Assembly (NCBI GenBank): GCA_016213725.1
Contig: JACQZS010000135.1
Location: forward strand, 1-64,000
Reading direction: 5' to 3'
Length of the DNA stretch: 64,000 bases
Source of the DNA: Acidobacteriota bacterium
Lineage (GTDB): Bacteria; Acidobacteriota; Terriglobia; Bryobacterales; Bryobacteraceae
Part shown: positions 33,802 to 42,885 of the stretch, piece after piece
Layout of the letters: every line of letters starts with the position of its first letter
How positions within the stretch are numbered: position 1 is the first letter of the stretch
The notes under the pieces: model-generated
What the model saw: the letters and a program-made list of their open reading frames with translations, nothing else
What the model was told of the DNA's origin: nothing
Databases searched by the model: none
Translations under genes and position numbers: made by a program

Positions 33802-35485
33802 TGCTGTAGCAGCCGGGTCCCTCAACGACATCGGCGCCCTGGATCATTCCATCACCGCTGAATACCGTATCTTCGGGCCACCGGGAACCGGGAAGACCAC
33901 GAACCTAACCCGGCAGATCCGGCGCGCGGTTGAGCGCTTCGGAGCGGATTCGGTGCTGGTGACGAGTTTCTCCCGAGCCGCCGCCGCGGAACTCGCAGGC
34001 CGGGACCTGCCCATCAATCCCGACCGGATTGGAACACTCCACTCGCACTGCTACCACGCCCTCGGCGGGCCGGAGATCGCGGAATGCAACGTCGAGGAGT
34101 GGAACAAGGACAATCCACACCTTCAGATCACGCCGAAGAAGAAGCACGGGCGACTGGAGGGCGAAGAAAGCGGAGAGGACGAAGGCGGGGAGCAAGGCAA
34201 GGAAGGCGACGAGTGCCTCGAGCAACTGAACCGCTGGCGCGGCATGATGATCCCGCCTGAAGGCTGGCCCTCGGTGGTGCGGGAGTTCTCGGCCCGCTGG
34301 CGCGAGTACAAGGACGCCCATGGCCTGCTCGACTTCTGCGACCTGATCGATGTGGCCCTCCGCGACGTCTACATGGCCCCCAACCGCCCTTCGGTGATCT
34401 TCGCGGATGAAGCCCAGGACCTGAATCGGATGCAACTCACCCTCGTCCGCAAATGGGGCGAGCGGGCAAACTACTTTATCGTCGCTGCCGACGACGACCA
34501 GACCATCTACTCCTTCACCGGCGCGACACCGGAGGCGGTGCTCGACCCCGACATCCCGGCCGACCACAAGATCATCCTCAAGCAGAGCTACCGCGTGCCC
34601 AGGGCGATTCACGGCCCAGCCATGCGGCTCATCAAGCAAGTGACGCGCCGGCAGGAGAAGGACTACCTGCCGCGGCCGGAAGACGGCGAGTGCATCCGGC
34701 TCTCCACCGGGACGTACAGATCGCCGGAGTACTTCATCCTCAAGAGCGCACTTCAGCACCTGGAACGTGGCCAGACGGTGATGTTCCTCGCGGCCTGCGG
34801 CTATATGCTCCAGCCTCTGGTGGCTGTTCTTCGCAAGAACGCCATCCCGTTCCACAACCCGTATCGCAAGTCGAATGGCTTCTGGAACCCGCTGCGCATT
34901 GGACGTGGATCCACCCCAAGCCGCATCCTCGCGCTTCTGGTCGCCCATCCGGGCTTCGGTGACGGACGTCGGGACTGGACGATGGGCGACCTCGGGCTGT
35001 GGGCCGAATGGCTGACATCCGAGGGAGTTCTGAAGCGCGGCTCCAAGAAGAAACTGCAGAGCCTGCCGCCCAACGGCGACGTCACGATTGCGACTCTCGA
35101 TGAGCTCTTCGAGCCCTCGGCGCTCGAAGCCCTGCTTTCGACCTTCGATGGCGACTACCGCTCGCTGTTGGAGTGGTGGCGTCGGCGGGTGAACGCCTCC
35201 GTCTTCAAGCGAGTTCAGTTTCCCCTGGATGTGGCCGGCGCGCACGGCCCTGCTGCGCTGATCGACGTGCCCCGTGTCGTCGTCGGAACGATCCACTCCG
35301 TCAAGGGCGGCGAAGCCGACGTCGTTTACCTCTTTCCGGATCTCAGCGGTGAGGCAGACCGGCAGTATCAGAGGACGGGCCCGCCGCGCGACGCCGTGAT
35401 CCGGCAGTTCTACGTGGGAATGACCCGGGCGCGGCAGACGCTCTACATCTGCCCGATGGAAACCGGGATGGCGGTGCGGATATGA
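33788..35485 (+). CDS. UvrD/Rep-like helicase
   Basis: A 565-residue SF1 helicase. Walker A is FGPPGTGKTTNL (Lys36), motif II is VIFADEAQDLNRMQ (DEAQ, 207-210), and late motifs include VGTIHSVKGGEADVV and QFYVGMTRARQTLYI. It is shorter than cellular UvrD (about 720), and the 2B-like region is reduced. An acidic low-complexity stretch (about 122-145) lies between motifs I and II. Likely a replicative or recombination helicase of the element, working with the primase upstream. The final ATGA overlaps the next gene. Confidence 0.88.
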   Translation: MNAHDAVAAGSLNDIGALDHSITAEYRIFGPPGTGKTTNLTRQIRRAVERFGADSVLVTSFSRAAAAELAGRDLPINPDRIGTLHSHCYHALGGPEIAECNVEEWNKDNPHLQITPKKKHGRLEGEESGEDEGGEQGKEGDECLEQLNRWRGMMIPPEGWPSVVREFSARWREYKDAHGLLDFCDLIDVALRDVYMAPNRPSVIFADEAQDLNRMQLTLVRKWGERANYFIVAADDDQTIYSFTGATPEAVLDPDIPADHKIILKQSYRVPRAIHGPAMRLIKQVTRRQEKDYLPRPEDGECIRLSTGTYRSPEYFILKSALQHLERGQTVMFLAACGYMLQPLVAVLRKNAIPFHNPYRKSNGFWNPLRIGRGSTPSRILALLVAHPGFGDGRRDWTMGDLGLWAEWLTSEGVLKRGSKKKLQSLPPNGDVTIATLDELFEPSALEALLSTFDGDYRSLLEWWRRRVNASVFKRVQFPLDVAGAHGPAALIDVPRVVVGTIHSVKGGEADVVYLFPDLSGEADRQYQRTGPPRDAVIRQFYVGMTRARQTLYICPMETGMAVRI

Positions 35486-36357
35486 ACCTCCGGACATTGA
35501 TCAAAAAGGGCCGCGTAGTCGATCCGCGTTCCCTTCAATCCTACGTGGAGCATCCGGACGGGCCACGCGCAATCACGCTCGACGGGATCGTTCTGGACGC
35601 GATGGACAGAAGCCGGATCCTCGTCAACATCCAGAGCGTGATCGACGACGTGTATGCGATGCCAACCGTTGCCGGGGAATGGTCGGTGGCGGCGTTGCTT
35701 GAGGAAATCACCACGACACCCAAGGCGCCGCCCGTACCTCCGTACAAGTTGATGTGGCTCGAGGGCCGCGTCGCGGGCGAGACGCCGGTGGCGCTCATGG
35801 TCGAGCGTTTCGACGTGCCGGATGGATTCCGGGTGGCGTGCCTCGTCTGGGGAACCACGAACACCGCGAATGCGGTCTGTATCGGTTGTGTCGGCTACTC
35901 AGTCGACAAGGAGGGCCGCGTCCCGAGGGACTCCGTTGTCTACGACCGCTTCACTCACCGGGAGGATTACGCCGTCACGGAGGAGATTGCGGTTCTGACG
36001 TGGAACGGCGCTCTCGTGGCCCACAGTCTCGCCAGGATGAACTGCCGCAACGTCGTCTTGCACGCGATCGCTTCGCCCAAGGTTTCGCGACGCCACCAGC
36101 GGGATCTTGTCCCGGCCACGGTGTGGCACGAGATCCGGATCACCAGCGTGCCGCAAATCCGGACAACCGGTCGTGGCGTCCTCGGCCGGGATGAATCCAA
36201 AATGCGCCGTTTTTGGGTGCGCGGCCATTACGCCGACTACCGCAACGGCGTCGGCCTGTTCGGCAATCCCAAGCTGCGCTGCGTCTTCTGGATCCCAGAG
36301 CACCAGCGCGGCAACGCGGAACTGGGCGATGTGATTCCGGAGTACATGCTGGCGTGA
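35482..36357 (+). CDS. Phage-type unknown protein
   Basis: A 291-residue protein in an ATGA overlap with the helicase. The C-terminal part (RRFWVRGHYADYRN...GLFGN....WIPEHQRG) resembles a C-terminal motif of many phage and plasmid hypothetical proteins (a basic RGH followed by LFG and an aromatic/HxRG end). Function unknown. It is the last gene before the integrase, from which it is separated by 24 bases. Confidence 0.7.
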   Translation: MNLRTLIKKGRVVDPRSLQSYVEHPDGPRAITLDGIVLDAMDRSRILVNIQSVIDDVYAMPTVAGEWSVAALLEEITTTPKAPPVPPYKLMWLEGRVAGETPVALMVERFDVPDGFRVACLVWGTTNTANAVCIGCVGYSVDKEGRVPRDSVVYDRFTHREDYAVTEEIAVLTWNGALVAHSLARMNCRNVVLHAIASPKVSRRHQRDLVPATVWHEIRITSVPQIRTTGRGVLGRDESKMRRFWVRGHYADYRNGVGLFGNPKLRCVFWIPEHQRGNAELGDVIPEYMLA

Positions 36358-36381
36358 AGCCACGGCAATAGGACTTGAACG

Positions 36382-37755
36382 ATGCCTCGGAATGAAGTTA
36401 GCCTTCAGGCCCTGACTGGAGGCGTCAAGGTGAAACGGCGGGTACAGCATCCGAAGATTCACGAACGAAAGGACCGTGGAAGTTACTACTGGTTCTTCCG
36501 CTACTACGCCGACGAGATTCAGAGCGACGGTTCCGTGAAGACCTCCAGGAAGTTCCACATGCTGGGCCCCAGTCGTGGCGAGAACGCGATCGGCAAACGT
36601 GAGGCGGAGATCGAGCGCGACAAGTTCCTCGCCAAGCTGAATGCTCCAACGCAGGAAGCCGCCGTCGAACAAGTCCTGGCGACGGGGATTGCACTGTTCG
36701 GCGAGATCGCGAAGATGTACGAAGAGGGCTACCTCAGCCGCGAACACCAGATCAGCGTGGCGACCAGGGCCAAGGAGCTGTTCTACCTCCACAAGTACCT
36801 GATACCGCGGTGGGCCAAGTGCCGCCTGAACGAAATCAAACCCAAGGCCATCGAGGACTGGCTTCACACGACGTTCGACTCCTGGTACAGCATGCACGGC
36901 GTGCGCAACATCATGAGCCGGATCTTCTACTACGCCGAAGGCCACGGGCTTTGGGAAGAGGGCAAACGCAGTCCAGCCAGCCGAGCCAAGCTGGGCCGGA
37001 AACGGTACGCGTTCGAGCGGCGCATCCTGACTTTCGAGGAGACCGCAGGGGTGTTGGCTCGGATGGACGAGCCCAACAAACTCATCCTCGAAACCTGCAT
37101 CGCCACCGGCGCGCGCATCTCCGAGGTCCTTGGCCTGCAGTGGAAGCACGTGAACCTGGATGCCGGGACGGTCAAGATCGAACAGCGCGTCTGGCATCAG
37201 CATGTCGGCCGCCCAAAGACCGAAAACAGCCGGCGCGTGCTGGGTATCGGGTATCTGGCCGAGCGGTTTCGCGAAAGGGCCGCGGCCGAACGTGCCAAAC
37301 CCGAGGGTTGGGTCTTTCATCAGAAGTGGGCCCCGGACAGGCCAATGTGGGATTCGGCGGTCCGCGACGCGCTCCACCAGGCGGCGCGCGTGGAAGGTTG
37401 CGATTTCAAAGGCCTGGGACCTCACTCCTTCCGCCGCGCCAACATCACGTGGCGGCAGGAGGTCGGCGGCAGCGCCATCGAGGCGTCCAAGATCGCCGGT
37501 CACTCCAGCCTGGAAATGACGAGCGAGTACACCTTCGTGGCGCCGGAACGCCAGAACGAGCTGACTCGCCGCATCCAGGAGAGACTGGCAAACGCCGCCG
37601 CCAAGCCCGAGAAGACGACGACGGTCGAGGCGCCGCCTCCGGAACCGCCGCCACCACCGCCAGCAGCTCCGCCGCCCGCAACGGCGCCCACCCCAACGCC
37701 AGAGGCACCGCCCAGCCTGCTCGACACCTTGCAGGTGACGACGTTGGTGCAGTAG
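36382..37755 (+). CDS. Tyrosine site-specific integrase
   Basis: A 457-residue phage-type integrase. An N-terminal arm-binding-like region (about 1-90) precedes a SAM-like core-binding domain (100-200) and the catalytic domain. Catalytic residues: Arg245 (ATGARISEVLGLQW), Lys279, His348 and Arg351 (GPHSFRRAN), His374 (IAGHSSLEMT) and the nucleophile Tyr383 (SEYTFV). The pentad is complete, so the enzyme should be active. The last ~60 residues are a proline-rich low-complexity tail not usual in integrases. It closes the plus-strand module and would use an att core such as the tRNA-Pro fragment at 47475-47520, ten kilobases away. Confidence 0.9.
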   Translation: MPRNEVSLQALTGGVKVKRRVQHPKIHERKDRGSYYWFFRYYADEIQSDGSVKTSRKFHMLGPSRGENAIGKREAEIERDKFLAKLNAPTQEAAVEQVLATGIALFGEIAKMYEEGYLSREHQISVATRAKELFYLHKYLIPRWAKCRLNEIKPKAIEDWLHTTFDSWYSMHGVRNIMSRIFYYAEGHGLWEEGKRSPASRAKLGRKRYAFERRILTFEETAGVLARMDEPNKLILETCIATGARISEVLGLQWKHVNLDAGTVKIEQRVWHQHVGRPKTENSRRVLGIGYLAERFRERAAAERAKPEGWVFHQKWAPDRPMWDSAVRDALHQAARVEGCDFKGLGPHSFRRANITWRQEVGGSAIEASKIAGHSSLEMTSEYTFVAPERQNELTRRIQERLANAAAKPEKTTTVEAPPPEPPPPPPAAPPPATAPTPTPEAPPSLLDTLQVTTLVQ

Positions 37756-37989
37756 GCACTCCAGGTAGCAACTCTCAGAATCCAGACGACCACGGCCGTA
37801 TTCGACTACTCCACCCCATAAGCCCAAGAGCAAACGAAGAGAAGAGTTGGCATCACCCGGGCGCACGTGGCGTGATGTGGCAGGACCCGTTCCGAGCAAC
37901 TCGTTTCGAACTGACCAGCCCTCTCTCCTCACCTGATCGGTACAACCGCGCCATACGCCAGCAGCTAGAATACACATTCAGGAGCCCCA

Positions 37990-40848
37990 ATGCTGATTCT
38001 GCTCTCCTTCACAGAAGCTGCTGAGCGTCTGGGTATCCATCCTGACGAGTGCTTTGAGCTCGTCCAGAACGGCCAGCTGACGCCAATAAGGGTAGATCCG
38101 AATTGGTACATCGATGAGCGCGCTGTAGAAGAACTTCGCCGGAAGCGACAAGCCCCGACTCCAACCGACCCATACGCGATTGCTAATCAGTTCCTGTATC
38201 CAAGGACCCGGGCGTATGCTTCACTGACCAATAAAGAGTTCTCGGACCTTCTAAGCGAAATCAGCTCACTGCCACTCTGCGATACTGCCGAAAAGCGCGC
38301 TCAGCTAGAATCGAGCCGGCTTCTCGCAAGCCTTCCACTGCTCGCGAACGCGATTGGCAGAACCCTCGTGGGGGAGCCTGCCGATGATCGCAGGTCCCTC
38401 CACACTCAGAGATTGCGCGGGCTCTGGAGTGCCTGCGAACGGGTAGCAGGACCGGGACTCGATGGGCGGGGCTTTGCCGCCTTCCTGATCTCGGCATCCA
38501 AAGGTATGTCCGATGACCCCACCCTTCTTGTAGACATTGCCATGGCGGCGCAGAACCACGGCCGCGTTCCCGGCGACTTCGTCTGGAAAGATCCGACCGA
38601 GATGGAATCGAACCTCGTTGAGAGTGCACGTTACGCAATCCGGAATCAGGATCTCGCATTTCTGAAGCGATGCATTGCCGCCTCAACTTTACTGGGCGTG
38701 CGATTTCAATCGGGAACATGGTCGCTCCTGGCGAAGCACTGCGGCGAAGTGCCCGCACCCGACTCGCTGGAGTGCGTTTGGAGTTCTTCTGCCCCTTCGC
38801 ACAGCTCGTTTGGCGTACGCGAATGGAGAGCACTCATCAACGCCGCAGTGGAGTGTGACAACGTTGGTCTGGCTCGATCGATCTTCCTCGAGTGGGAGGC
38901 TAATGGGCTGATCGGCGCGAACGCTCTTCTCGGTGTTATGGCACAAGCATTCAAGGATCTCGGTGATGGGGGCCTCCTAAGTGAGGTCCTTGACCTGGGA
39001 GCGAAGGCCAAGGAACTCAGCTCCGCCACTTGGGGCAGCTTGTTTAACGCAGCTGGAGATCTCGATGATGAAGGCTCATCTTTGTACAGGCTTTGGACCT
39101 CATGCCGCGAGCAAAAGGCCAGCCTCGATGCTGGTGCACTGGGATCGTTGGCAGCGGCGAGTGGTACAGCACAACGGGGCGACATATTGACCGAGTGTTG
39201 GAATTCAGTAGTCGCATCGGAGGTAGAGCTGAATGCGATCGCTTGGGGTTCCTTCGCCTCAGCAGCGGGCGAATGCAGCGATGCAGCAATCCTGGAAAAG
39301 GTGTTTGAAGCCTGGTCGCCGACGACGGACACTCTTCAACGGGGGGAGCACGGGATCTGGGGGTCGTTCTTTCAGGCCGCCGCCACGCTGAAGCGCGCCG
39401 ACCTGCTACTTTCCTTTTTCGAAAAGCTCGAATCACTCGTTGATCACACCGTATTGCGGCACCGTGGGACGTTGGACCCCCTTCTTTGGTCGCTCAGTGC
39501 GCAACTGGACGACCGTGTTGTCGGCACTCGGATCCAAGATATGCTCTCAGGTGCAATACTTGACACCGAGCACTGCTTCGATGTTCTGACCTCGCACTCG
39601 CCGGCCGCCAGTTGGGATTCCAGCGGCCAATTCGAGGGCGCCGCACGTTGCCTAATGCGTTGGCTGATCAACCAGTCGTATCGGTCACCGGAACATTTCA
39701 TCGAGATCCTAGATCAATTCATCGATAGGCTATTTCAGATACGCCAAGACCGGACGAGGCTCTGGCATGCTTTAATAAGCCGCTCACAGGAGTCCTACGT
39801 CGGATGCCTTAGACGTCGCTGTCTTGAGCACCTTGGTCAGAGCTTCTCGTATCTCGATTCCCTGACCCCCACTGAGCTGGTAGCCGAACTCCGCAAAGCA
39901 AATAGCGGTGTCGTTGCCCGGATCGTCGACTTTCTCCAGACCGGTCTTGCACAGGTTCTTCCTGGCACGGAAAGTCAATGCACGTCACTAGACGACGAGC
40001 AGAGAAAAGTGGTCAACTACTTGGTCCAAAATCAGCGGACTTTCCTGCAGAGCCACGTCCGGGAGGATCCGGCCGCCTTCTTTGAGACTACCTTCAGCCT
40101 CGTTCAGTCTGCGAATCTTGCGGCGGTGTCCTCAAGCATCGCGAGGCACTTTCTCTTCTGTCTCATCCGTGAAATGTCCGCTGCTGTTTGGGAGGAGCTC
40201 TTCGAACCATTCCGGAAGGGTGTGCACAGCGCAAAGAACACTTTTATCCAACAATTCTCAGCCGTGCTTAACAAGGATGACCTGCCGGCACACTTCGCCG
40301 AAGAGGTCGCCGCGAACGCCCGCCGCTTCCTTCGCGACCTGGGCCACGCTTTGCGTGAATCAGCACCGCGCGAAGCGAAGGCCATCAATGTTGCCTTTGA
40401 TGTACTGGTCCATCTTGTCGGACAGCGCGGGCGCCTTCCCACCACAAAAATCAACGTTCCGCGTCCTTTCTGTATCGCCGCGTGGGATGGTGCTAAACGC
40501 GAGATCATCATCCCGTTGCTTAAGGAGCTCAGGTCCAATGCCGAGACTGCCCTCCGACGGTTGCCGTCGGATCAGCAATTCTTCGAGGTTTCACTCGGTG
40601 AGGCCTCCGGCGAAGAAGAAGGCTACGCCGTACTGACCGTCGCCAACGCATGGGGTGGTGGCGGCTCAGCGTCAGAGTACTCTACCGGGATCGGACTTGG
40701 AGCCATCCAGCGATGGGCAAACCGGTTAGAGTACAAGGGAAAGATCGGTTTTGCTGTTCCTGATCAGGAGATCCGGACGCAGCAATCGTTTTGGGTGTGG
40801 CGCGTCTACCTGCACCTTCCCGAACTCGAAGCCGAGTCGGCCTTATGA
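37990..40848 (+). CDS. Large atypical histidine-kinase-like protein
   Basis: A 952-residue protein with AGGAG before its ATG. The N-terminal 55 residues (SFTEAAERLGIHPDECFELV) look like an excisionase-type HTH. Residues ~60-700 are helical with repeat-like segments (WGSLFNAAGDL, WGSFASAAGECSD, WGSFFQAAATLK), possibly PPR/TPR-like. A candidate phospho-acceptor, His786, sits in LRDLGHALRESAPREAKA, and the C-terminus fits a GHKL ATPase: N-box KELRSNAETAL (Glu846, Asn850), a weak G1 VTVANAWGGGG lacking the usual Asp, and G2 STGIGLGAIQRW (900-904). No membrane segment. It overlaps the receiver-AAA+ gene by ATGA, so the two form a cytosolic two-component pair. Kinase activity is inferred. Confidence 0.65.
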   Translation: MLILLSFTEAAERLGIHPDECFELVQNGQLTPIRVDPNWYIDERAVEELRRKRQAPTPTDPYAIANQFLYPRTRAYASLTNKEFSDLLSEISSLPLCDTAEKRAQLESSRLLASLPLLANAIGRTLVGEPADDRRSLHTQRLRGLWSACERVAGPGLDGRGFAAFLISASKGMSDDPTLLVDIAMAAQNHGRVPGDFVWKDPTEMESNLVESARYAIRNQDLAFLKRCIAASTLLGVRFQSGTWSLLAKHCGEVPAPDSLECVWSSSAPSHSSFGVREWRALINAAVECDNVGLARSIFLEWEANGLIGANALLGVMAQAFKDLGDGGLLSEVLDLGAKAKELSSATWGSLFNAAGDLDDEGSSLYRLWTSCREQKASLDAGALGSLAAASGTAQRGDILTECWNSVVASEVELNAIAWGSFASAAGECSDAAILEKVFEAWSPTTDTLQRGEHGIWGSFFQAAATLKRADLLLSFFEKLESLVDHTVLRHRGTLDPLLWSLSAQLDDRVVGTRIQDMLSGAILDTEHCFDVLTSHSPAASWDSSGQFEGAARCLMRWLINQSYRSPEHFIEILDQFIDRLFQIRQDRTRLWHALISRSQESYVGCLRRRCLEHLGQSFSYLDSLTPTELVAELRKANSGVVARIVDFLQTGLAQVLPGTESQCTSLDDEQRKVVNYLVQNQRTFLQSHVREDPAAFFETTFSLVQSANLAAVSSSIARHFLFCLIREMSAAVWEELFEPFRKGVHSAKNTFIQQFSAVLNKDDLPAHFAEEVAANARRFLRDLGHALRESAPREAKAINVAFDVLVHLVGQRGRLPTTKINVPRPFCIAAWDGAKREIIIPLLKELRSNAETALRRLPSDQQFFEVSLGEASGEEEGYAVLTVANAWGGGGSASEYSTGIGLGAIQRWANRLEYKGKIGFAVPDQEIRTQQSFWVWRVYLHLPELEAESAL

Positions 40849-42584
40849 CGCCACCCAGTGGGTGTAGAGTCCTTATACTCGATGATGACGTTGGCTACGC
40901 ACTGCGGGTCGCGGTTGAGTTGACGAAAGTCGATCCGGTCCTGCTGGGCGGTGCAGTCCTTGAAATCACGCTCTGCAACAACGCCTGTTACATTGCTGAA
41001 TGCGTGAAGCAGCGTGAGCCTCGCTGGGATGTCGTGCTAGGGGACGTCTTCATGTGCAGGCCCAGTCGGACGCCTGCTTCTCCCCGCTCTCCTTCTGTGG
41101 TGCCTGTGACTCGGGAGCTAGATGGGCAGAAGTTCACTTCTCTCGAGTATGACTACCGCTGGAACAAAACATCGGCATCCGCACGCAGCGATGAAGGGGG
41201 CTTCCTTGTAGCGGATGCAATCCTTGAGGCCAGATCCAGTTCCGCGTCGCCGCAGGAGACCACATTGGTGCTGATCTCATCGGTCTTGAGCGGCCGCGAG
41301 CGCCGTCGGCTTCATAAGTATCTCTCGGAATCCGACGGGTACATCCGATACTTCGACAAGGCCGAGTGGGACACAGCGGGTGGCGGCCCAGTTCTGCTTT
41401 CCGCCCGGCTCTTCAAATGGGCACTGGTAGATGAGATAACCTGGCGATTCTCTCGGCGCTTGGGTGGGCTCCAGCATCCAACCCCGCGGCTGCCGCTACT
41501 CGCGACGTCTCCTGCGATGCAGGAGGCTCAAGTTCGGGCGGCGCGGCTGGCCGCAGATCGCAGTGTCAGGACGATTTTCATATCAGGTCCGGTTGGATCC
41601 GGAAAGAAGACAATCGCTGCGGACATTGCCTTTCGCCGCTGTCAGCTCCTAGCTGGCTCGCCCAGGGTGCTTTCCATCGTCGCACGAGGGTTGGATGTTG
41701 AGAAAGTGAGAGCCGAAGTTTCCGCCGCTGCACTTCCAACTGTTCTGTCGGTCGATGAGATCACGGAGTTGTCGCCGACGGCGCAGCTCAAGTTGGAGGA
41801 ACTTGTTACAGGCGCGGGCACCTTGGTGGAATTGGCATTGCTTTTATCTCGCCACCAGGTCGGTTACCTGAAGAAGCTTTGTGAACAGGGGCTCCTGCTG
41901 GATGTGTGGCTGAAGCGCGCCATTTCTGATTTCATCGTTTTGCGGCCACTTGAAGAACGGCGCGAGGACATTACCGCTCTGGCGTCTGCTGTGGCTTGGT
42001 CTGTGCGCCCAGGTCTTTCTCTGAGCAGCGACGCTCTTGACTGGTTGCAAGAGCGAAGTTGGCCACTCAACGGAGCTCAGTTAGCCGCCGTCGTTAACGA
42101 TGCTTCACGGATGTGTGCCGCGGCGATTGTTAACGCCACCGACGTTTCCGAGGCGTATCGCAGGGTCGCACTGGAACTGAATCTACCCACTAACGTGGAC
42201 GCGGGTCCCGCTTCGGCTTTTGCGGCATTAACGGCGCCGGGACGAAAGCGTCGCACTGCCGAGGAGAAGCAGGCGATTATTGACTTCCACAGAAGAGTCA
42301 ACCAGGAAATCCGCGAGTTGGCGAGGGAGTTGAAGTTCAATCACGACTTGACCTTGGACGATCTGCGCCGCATGAAGCCGGATCTGCAACTCTGGCAGAT
42401 CAGCCAAGCCGACCGGCTGAAACAGATATTCGACAGATGGCGCGGTGACCTAAAGAGGAATGCGCGTGTGGATGTTGCTGAAATTGTTGACAACATTGTC
42501 TTCCCGCTACATGGTCTGACATCCTCCTCGAACATTAAGAAGTTCAAAAGAGAGTTGCGCCAGTCCAAGCACCCCTCAACATAG
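40845..42584 (+). CDS. Receiver-AAA+ response-regulator-like protein
   Basis: A 579-residue protein (start at 40845 in ATGA). The receiver domain has the acidic pocket Asp13/Asp14, phospho-acceptor Asp67 (VVLGDVFM), Ser145 and Lys172 (YFDKAEW), with a ~60-residue insert after Asp67. The AAA+ core has Walker A ISGPVGSGKKT (Lys254), Walker B LSVDEITELS (304-305) and RPLEERREDI, as in NtrC-type ATPases, but the GAFTGA sigma-54 contact loop is missing. The last ~100 residues are helical and basic. So it is NtrC-derived but probably not a sigma-54 activator. Its output is unknown. It is the partner of the preceding kinase-like gene. Confidence 0.75.
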   Translation: MTPPSGCRVLILDDDVGYALRVAVELTKVDPVLLGGAVLEITLCNNACYIAECVKQREPRWDVVLGDVFMCRPSRTPASPRSPSVVPVTRELDGQKFTSLEYDYRWNKTSASARSDEGGFLVADAILEARSSSASPQETTLVLISSVLSGRERRRLHKYLSESDGYIRYFDKAEWDTAGGGPVLLSARLFKWALVDEITWRFSRRLGGLQHPTPRLPLLATSPAMQEAQVRAARLAADRSVRTIFISGPVGSGKKTIAADIAFRRCQLLAGSPRVLSIVARGLDVEKVRAEVSAAALPTVLSVDEITELSPTAQLKLEELVTGAGTLVELALLLSRHQVGYLKKLCEQGLLLDVWLKRAISDFIVLRPLEERREDITALASAVAWSVRPGLSLSSDALDWLQERSWPLNGAQLAAVVNDASRMCAAAIVNATDVSEAYRRVALELNLPTNVDAGPASAFAALTAPGRKRRTAEEKQAIIDFHRRVNQEIRELARELKFNHDLTLDDLRRMKPDLQLWQISQADRLKQIFDRWRGDLKRNARVDVAEIVDNIVFPLHGLTSSSNIKKFKRELRQSKHPST

Positions 42585-42641
42585 TCCGATTCGGAACAAC
42601 AAAATCCCGCCATGGCGGCACAACGCCAACGGCCGGTGTTG

Positions 42642-42778
42642 GTACCCGGCTGGGTGCAAATCGAACCGTCAGTTGAGGCCGGACCGGGCTGACTGCGGAG
42701 CTGAGCCCTTCCAGTAGTACCCCTCAGTACCCCCAACGTACCCAGAAGTCGTTTTGTTGCATAGCCTTGAAGTACCCC
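42642..42778. repeat. Clustered GTACCC(C) direct repeats
   Basis: GTACCC occurs at 42642, 42717, 42727, 42738 and 42772, all on the same strand, in the 300-base gap between the AAA+ gene and the membrane-hydrolase gene. Three of these copies are about ten bases apart. They might bind a regulator or mark a junction; no clear promoter or terminator is seen in the gap. Confidence 0.4.
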
Positions 42779-42885
42779 GCCCGCTCCGCCGCACACTGGG
42801 CCTGTAAGGACTCCGGCGGAGCCGGGAGCGGCCGACGGCGTCCCGGTTGAACGCTCCCAAATTCAGAAAAGGGGGTCTGAGGACG

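Noticed and set aside
33905-35497. 530-residue minus-strand ORF
   Set aside because: Antisense shadow of the UvrD-like helicase, whose motifs are clear.
36371-36380. ggacttgaac looked like the T-arm of a minus-strand tRNA
   Set aside because: No acceptor or anticodon stem could be formed around it.
25132-37755. Complete prophage
   Set aside because: No capsid, portal, terminase, tail or lysis gene is visible, only replication and integration functions.
35899-37977. 692-residue minus-strand ORF
   Set aside because: Antisense to the integrase with its complete catalytic set; Arg/Gly-rich shadow sequence.
40845-42584. Sigma-54-dependent activator
   Set aside because: The AAA+ domain is NtrC-like but has no GAFTGA loop, so contact with sigma-54 is unlikely.
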